Positions 14,656 through 18,509 of a stretch of DNA of 18,509 bases are shown in pieces (position 1 is the stretch's first letter; each line of letters starts with the position of its first letter). The translations under genes and the position numbers were made by a program. The notes beneath the pieces were generated by a model that saw nothing but the letters and a program-made list of their open reading frames with translations, ran no database searches and had not been told where the DNA came from. Source of the DNA: JANNWF01 sp052390415 (GTDB lineage: Bacteria > Pseudomonadota > Gammaproteobacteria > Xanthomonadales > Xanthomonadaceae); contig JBQTGY010000111.1 in assembly GCA_052390415.1 (NCBI GenBank), positions 1 through 18,509 of the forward strand, in the 5' to 3' direction.

Positions 14656-17177
14656 CCGCAGTCACCCGAGATCCGGATCGATTGAAGCGACTCCTGCAGC
14701 TGTTCACCATCGCGGTGGAGCTGCCAAGCGAGGAGCGTGGTCGCTACATCGACGCACAGACAGGCCCTGACACGGGTCTGCGACTGGAGCTGGAACGCTT
14801 GATTGCGCGCGACCTGCAGCTGAAGGACGCGCATACCGTATCGGCCATCGACCGGCTGACCGGCGAGGTCGATGACCCCTTCGACGAGATCGACTACGCC
14901 GGCAAACAGCTCGGCCGCTACGTGCTGCAAGAGGAGATTGGCCGCGGCGGCATGGGGCGCGTATATGCCGCGCGCCGCATGGATGGTGAGTTCGAGCAGG
15001 AAGTCGCCGTCAAGCTGGTCAGCCGGCACATGGTCAATCCCGCCTTGCTGCGGCGGTTCTCGGGCGAACGCCGGATGCTGGCCGCGCTCGACCATCCCGG
15101 CATCTGCCGCCTGCTGGATGCCGGCAGTGCCGAAGACGGCACACCCTGGGTAGCGATGGAGCGGGTACGCGGCGAGCCGATCACCCGCTACTGCGATGAT
15201 CATGCGCTAGGTCTGCCCGCACGCCTGCGCCTGTTTCGGCAGGTCTTGGCCGCCTGCTCGCACGCGCATCGCAATCTGATCGTGCACCGCGACCTCAAGC
15301 CTTCAAACATCCTTGTGGATGGCAAGGGTCAGGCAAAACTGCTCGACTTCGGAATCGCCAAGCCGCTCGATGCAGCCAACGAGCAAGTCACCGGCACCGC
15401 CGAGCGCTTTTTTACCCTCTCGCATGCAGCACCCGAGCAGTGGCGAGGTGAGCCGGTCACGGTGGGTTGCGACGTCTACGCGCTGGGCGTGCTGCTTTAC
15501 GAGCTGTTGGCAGGCTCGTCGCCGTTCGCGTTCGAATCTCTGAGTCCGGGTCAGATCGAACGCCTGATCCTGCACACCCCGCCCGAGCTGCCGAGCCGAC
15601 GCGCCGGACAAGCCGCAGCAAGCGTGGCAGCCGCGCGCGGCTTCGCCCAGTCACAGGCGCTGGCGCGTTGCCTGCGCGGCGACCTCGATTCCATTGTTGA
15701 ACGCGCCCTGCGCAAGGGTGTGGGCGAGCGTTACGCCACGCTTGAACACTTCGATGCTGATGTCGAGGCCTATATCGACCTGCGCCCGGTGGCGGCGCGA
15801 AGCGGTCATCATTGGTACCGCTTGCGCAAGTTCATCGGCCGCCACCGCTATGCCGTGGCCACGGCGGTGATCGGCAGCATCGCCGCACTTGTGCTGGTGA
15901 CGATGGTGCTGCAGCAAACCATCGCCGTGCGTCGCGAACGCGACCGTGCCGAACAGGCCATCGAGTTCCTCAAGTCAGCCTTCTACGCGGCCGATCCTGC
16001 GCGCAGTGCGGGCGCTGACCTCTCGGCGCGTCAAGTGATGGTGGCGGCGCGAGCCGACCTCGACAGCCTGCGTGACAGTCAGCCCGAACTGTTTGCAAGC
16101 CTGGCGACGGTCATCGCCGACGTCGAACTGGGCCTTGGTCTCTCGGAGAACGCCGCCGGCCTCGCCTCTCAGGCGCTGGATACGGGCGGCGCCACCTTGG
16201 CTGAAGCGCAAGCCCTGCGTCTGCTCAAGGCGCGCGCCGATACGCTTGGCGACCGCCTGCAGCCCGCCCATGCGGTGCTGCGCGACTATCTCGCGCTCGG
16301 TGGCGCAGAGACCGCTGAGCTGCGCGTGGTGCGCGGCAGTCTGGCGGTGTTTGAACGTCGTTTTGCTGACGCCGAAGCCGACTACCGGGCGGCGCTCGTG
16401 GGCAGTGCTGACCCGGTCTGGCGCTTTCACGCCAAACTGGAGTTGGCCTATCTGCAACGGCTGCAGGGGAAAGACGAACAAGCGCTCGACACATTGGACG
16501 CGCTGCTTGTCGAACAGTCGGCCTTGCATCCGCCCGGGCATCCCAATCTGACTCGCGCCCGCCTGCGCCGGGTCGAAGTGCTGCGCCGATTGGGGCGCAA
16601 GGAGGCAGCGATCAGTGAGGCGAGGCGCGCCGTTGAAGCCATCGTCAAGATGTATGGCCGAGAGGTTCCGGTGTATGCCGCCGCGCTCAACACCTTGGCG
16701 AACGCACTCGACAGCGCCGAGGAATTCGCCCAGGCGGTGCCGGTGATGGAAGAAGCCGTCGAGCTTTATCGCAGTCAGCTCGGCCCCGAGCACGGCACCA
16801 CGTTGCGGGCGCAGTACAATCTGGCGTTGTCGTTGGCGCGTAGTGCACCCACCGACCCGCGTTCGGATCAGCTGTTCGAAGAAGTGCTGGCGACCGGACC
16901 GCGGGTCTTCGGAGTCAACGGTCAAACGTTGGCGTTCTTCCGTGCCGGCATGGCCGATTCATTGCTGAGCCGAGGGCGTGCCGGTGATGCACTGCGAATT
17001 CTCTTGGGGATTCCGCAAGCCTTGCTGGAGGAGGCGCCCGCGCAAGTGCGCGACCTCCTGGCGCGCGTACTGGAAGCAGCCTGCACCGCGCCGGTGAGCC
17101 ACTCAGCCGACGAGTGCTCGCGCGCGCGGGGATTGTTCGGCATGAATTCGAACGCGCCAAAAATTATTTCGCCCTGA
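14652..17177 (+). CDS. Transmembrane Ser/Thr protein kinase with TPR-rich C-terminal region (PknS/PknT-like)
   Basis: Hanks-type kinase of about 841 residues. An N-terminal helical leader (LLQLFTIAVELPSEERGRYID) precedes the catalytic domain: glycine loop IGRGGMGRVY (96-105), Lys121 in VAVKLV, HRDLKPSN (H212-D214), DFG (D232), AAPEQW and DVYALGVLLYELL. All catalytic residues are intact. One hydrophobic segment at about 400-421 puts the kinase in the cytoplasm and the C-terminal ~400 residues in the periplasm. That half is made of degenerate TPR-like helical repeats (about 480-790). Starts GTG 14652 or GTG 14646 are both possible; neither has a clear ribosome-binding site, which suggests coupling to the upstream sigma gene. 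Linkage to an ECF43-like factor resembles EcfP/PknT of Vibrio parahaemolyticus and EcfK/PknS of Xanthomonas citri. The inducing signal is unknown. Confidence 0.92.
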   Translation: MTAVTRDPDRLKRLLQLFTIAVELPSEERGRYIDAQTGPDTGLRLELERLIARDLQLKDAHTVSAIDRLTGEVDDPFDEIDYAGKQLGRYVLQEEIGRGGMGRVYAARRMDGEFEQEVAVKLVSRHMVNPALLRRFSGERRMLAALDHPGICRLLDAGSAEDGTPWVAMERVRGEPITRYCDDHALGLPARLRLFRQVLAACSHAHRNLIVHRDLKPSNILVDGKGQAKLLDFGIAKPLDAANEQVTGTAERFFTLSHAAPEQWRGEPVTVGCDVYALGVLLYELLAGSSPFAFESLSPGQIERLILHTPPELPSRRAGQAAASVAAARGFAQSQALARCLRGDLDSIVERALRKGVGERYATLEHFDADVEAYIDLRPVAARSGHHWYRLRKFIGRHRYAVATAVIGSIAALVLVTMVLQQTIAVRRERDRAEQAIEFLKSAFYAADPARSAGADLSARQVMVAARADLDSLRDSQPELFASLATVIADVELGLGLSENAAGLASQALDTGGATLAEAQALRLLKARADTLGDRLQPAHAVLRDYLALGGAETAELRVVRGSLAVFERRFADAEADYRAALVGSADPVWRFHAKLELAYLQRLQGKDEQALDTLDALLVEQSALHPPGHPNLTRARLRRVEVLRRLGRKEAAISEARRAVEAIVKMYGREVPVYAAALNTLANALDSAEEFAQAVPVMEEAVELYRSQLGPEHGTTLRAQYNLALSLARSAPTDPRSDQLFEEVLATGPRVFGVNGQTLAFFRAGMADSLLSRGRAGDALRILLGIPQALLEEAPAQVRDLLARVLEAACTAPVSHSADECSRARGLFGMNSNAPKIISP

Positions 17178-17189
17178 TTGATCGCGTCC

Positions 17190-17218
17190 TGATCGATTGA
17201 TCTGTCTTTTTGCGAGTA
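17190..17218 (+). promoter_or_regulatory. Candidate ECF promoter upstream of the secreted-protein gene
   Basis: TGATCGATTG (17190-17199), 11 bases, then TGCGAGTA (17211-17218), identical in both blocks and in spacing to the motif before the sigma gene. It begins 12 bases after the kinase stop codon, and its last base is 62 bases before the GTG start. A further GATTGATC occurs at 17176-17183. The match in sequence, spacing and distance to the start codon supports joint control by the neighbouring sigma factor. Confidence 0.6.
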
Positions 17219-17220
17219 GA

Positions 17221-17250
17221 TGCGGGTCGGCTGCAACAGCCGCGTTCGCA
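17221..17250 (+). promoter_or_regulatory. Stem-loop in the leader of the secreted-protein gene
   Basis: CGGCTG (17228-17233) pairs with CAGCCG (17237-17242) across the loop CAA. An outer stem of TGCG (17221-17224) with CGCA (17247-17250) encloses a small internal loop. It would form at the 5' end of the mRNA if the motif at 17190-17218 is the promoter. No T-run follows, so it is not a terminator of the kinase gene. Confidence 0.45.
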
Positions 17251-17280
17251 TTGTCACCCCTCACCCCTCGGAGTCGCGCC

Positions 17281-18045
17281 GTGTCCAACCTGTCTCTGCA
17301 ACCTTCCGCACTTATCGTCATGGGCCTCGCGGCCGCTTCGGCCACCAACGTCCAAGCAGGCGATTGGCGCTGCGACCGACCCGCTCACTACTACCCACCG
17401 GTGGGCTGCGCGCTGGCAGGTGCTTACCTGACGGAAGGGTTGTGCACCTCCTACCCAGCGACCACCAACTGGCACTGCCTGAGCAGTTGGAGAGCGTCGC
17501 CTATCGGCGGCGGCAACCACTCCAACGCCGTCAAGACGCTTGACTCACTCAGCCTGCCATTGCCGCCTGATTTCGCCTTGCTGGACCCCACCGACACCGG
17601 CCGCAGCATGCGCCTGGCGCTGGATACGCGCGCACTCGAAGTGGGCGTGGGCCGCTCATGGCCGGTGCTGGAACTGCAGTCCATGGATGCCAAGCGTCAT
17701 GGCATTTCCCTGTCGATCGAACGCGACGGCCACGCCGGCTTCGAGCTGGTTGTCCGCCAGATCGGTGAACAGCGTCCGCTGACGCGGTTGTCGCTGGACA
17801 AAGGCAGCAGCAGCGTGCTGGTCGACTGGCGTAATGACGAAATCAACGGACCCCAGCTCACGCTGGCGAGTGGCCTTCAGGGCGTGGAGGTCGGGATGCC
17901 CAGACTGGACGCCCAGTCCCGCTTGTTGCTGTGGCAGAACCCTGGCGTCGAACTCCACTTCGACGTCAGCACGCGGCAGACCGAAAGCGCAGAGGCCGGC
18001 GTCGACAGCGATTCCGATTCCGATTCCGAGCGGAAGACGCGCTGA
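17281..18045 (+). CDS. Secreted protein of unknown function with four cysteines and an Asp-Ser tail
   Basis: Protein of 254 residues with no family that I recognise. The GTG at 17281 has GGAG (17270-17273) seven bases upstream; a longer frame from 17197 would run through the promoter and leader. A signal peptide (hydrophobic core LIVMGLAAASA) is likely cut after VQA at residue 26. The mature N-terminus holds Cys31, Cys43, Cys55 and Cys66 at regular 11-12-residue spacing, with aromatic residues between them, suggesting two disulfides. The remainder (about 90-230) alternates hydrophobic and polar residues, suggesting a beta-rich fold. The C-terminus is acidic, with a run of Ser-Asp pairs (DSDSDSDSE) then a basic end. 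It follows the kinase gene but has its own copy of the sigma-gene promoter motif, so it is probably a target of the system. Confidence 0.8.
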   Translation: MSNLSLQPSALIVMGLAAASATNVQAGDWRCDRPAHYYPPVGCALAGAYLTEGLCTSYPATTNWHCLSSWRASPIGGGNHSNAVKTLDSLSLPLPPDFALLDPTDTGRSMRLALDTRALEVGVGRSWPVLELQSMDAKRHGISLSIERDGHAGFELVVRQIGEQRPLTRLSLDKGSSSVLVDWRNDEINGPQLTLASGLQGVEVGMPRLDAQSRLLLWQNPGVELHFDVSTRQTESAEAGVDSDSDSDSERKTR

Positions 18046-18073
18046 TAACGCCTTCGCCGCAAAGCTTCACGGC

Positions 18074-18111
18074 ACGGCCCCGGATCTTTGATTCGGGGCC
18101 GTTTGCGTTTT
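18074..18111 (+). terminator. Rho-independent terminator after the secreted-protein gene
   Basis: ACGGCCCCGGAT (18074-18085) pairs with ATTCGGGGCCGT (18091-18102), with one G-T pair, around the loop CTTTG. It is followed by TTGCGTTTT. It lies 28 bases after the stop codon and is the clearest terminator in the window. Confidence 0.87.
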
Positions 18112-18378
18112 GCAGCAAGCGAAACCGATGGTGTTCTGGATCACCGAGTTGTGCTCAGCATCGCGACATCGGCAAACGCCATTGCATGCCCGGCTCAATG
18201 GGCTGAGTCGTGCCTTCGGGGTCGTCAAGTTGAATTCAGACCACCGAGCGTTAGCCAACATCAGCAACTACTGCGTAATCCCTACTGTCCGCTCTGACCT
18301 GCTTCAAGCGGTCGCCATCGTCCTCATCGGAGCGGGTCTTGGCTAATGCAAATTGCCTCGGCAGCATGAAGGCCAACG
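18112..18378. other. Intergenic region without a recognisable gene
   Basis: Short open frames exist on both strands (for example 18110-18346 plus and 18067-18267 minus), but none has a ribosome-binding site, a plausible domain or a gene-like composition, and the minus frame runs into the terminator. It may be a decayed remnant next to an insertion sequence. I see no RNA gene. Confidence 0.5.
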
Positions 18379-18509
18379 TTAACCCGGACATTTCATGAGG
18401 TCGCGAAAAAACGCCCGAACTTCGTTGGTGCGCCTCGTCAAAAGTGATGAATCTCAAAATGACAAAGTGTTCGCTGCGTTTTCCCGCTGGCACGATGCTC
18501 ACTTGGTCT
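18379..18509 (+). mobile_element. Possible left end of an insertion sequence, cut by the window edge
   Basis: TTAA (18379-18382) is followed by 23 bases (18383-18405) that match one arm plus centre of the palindrome at 7816-7838, with one difference. Here the second arm is absent and unique sequence follows. This is what a terminal inverted repeat of a full-length element would look like, with CTAG and TTAA as two four-base target sites of the form YTAR. An ATG at 18447 opens a frame to the window edge (MNLKMTKCSLRFPAG...), which could be the start of a transposase but is too short to assign. Confidence 0.35.

Noticed and set aside
18088..18346. Small plus-strand open frames after the terminator
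   Set aside because: They start inside or just after the terminator, lack ribosome-binding sites, and show no protein-like features.
1..18509. CRISPR array, tRNA gene, prophage or toxin-antitoxin module
   Set aside because: I saw no regularly spaced repeats, no cloverleaf-like sequence, and no phage or toxin genes on either strand.

Overview
The window looks like chromosomal DNA of a GC-rich gammaproteobacterium, most likely of the Xanthomonadales/Lysobacterales group (for example a Rhodanobacteraceae- or Lysobacter-like genome). This is inferred from protein similarity to Pseudomonas and Xanthomonas families, from frequent GTG starts, and from gene order. A tyrS(tyrZ)-M23 peptidase-anmK block beside an rRNA operon and a pyrE/crc ... 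algC-dut-coaBC-radC block are both arrangements known from pseudomonads.

Layout. Bases 1-120 (minus strand) hold a strong sigma70 promoter and a boxA-like antiterminator that read off the left edge, probably the leader of an rRNA operon. Bases 176-5506 carry tyrS (minus) and, divergently, an M23 cell-wall peptidase, anmK and an AmpG-type permease, a small peptidoglycan turnover and recycling group. Bases 5497-7675 carry an exonuclease III/Crc-family gene (minus) divergent from pyrE and a DUF4124 secreted protein. Bases 7857-11847 are a minus-strand operon coaBC-dut-algC, with radC divergent at 11944. The convergent gap between the DUF4124 gene and algC contains a 49-base near-perfect palindrome that resembles a miniature mobile element. 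A related partial copy sits near the right edge, where an insertion sequence may begin.

The most interesting part is 12698-18111. First comes an uncharacterised protein with HD-phosphohydrolase-like metal motifs. It is followed by an ECF43-like sigma factor gene, a transmembrane Ser/Thr kinase with a TPR-rich C-terminal half, and a small secreted protein with four cysteines that I cannot assign. The sigma gene and the secreted-protein gene are each preceded, about 60 bases before the start codon, by the same bipartite motif TGATCGATTG-N11-TGCGAGTA. This suggests a self-contained regulon in which the kinase activates the sigma factor by phosphorylation and the sigma factor drives both its own operon and the secreted product. 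A clear rho-independent terminator closes the block. The last ~400 bases contain no convincing complete gene.
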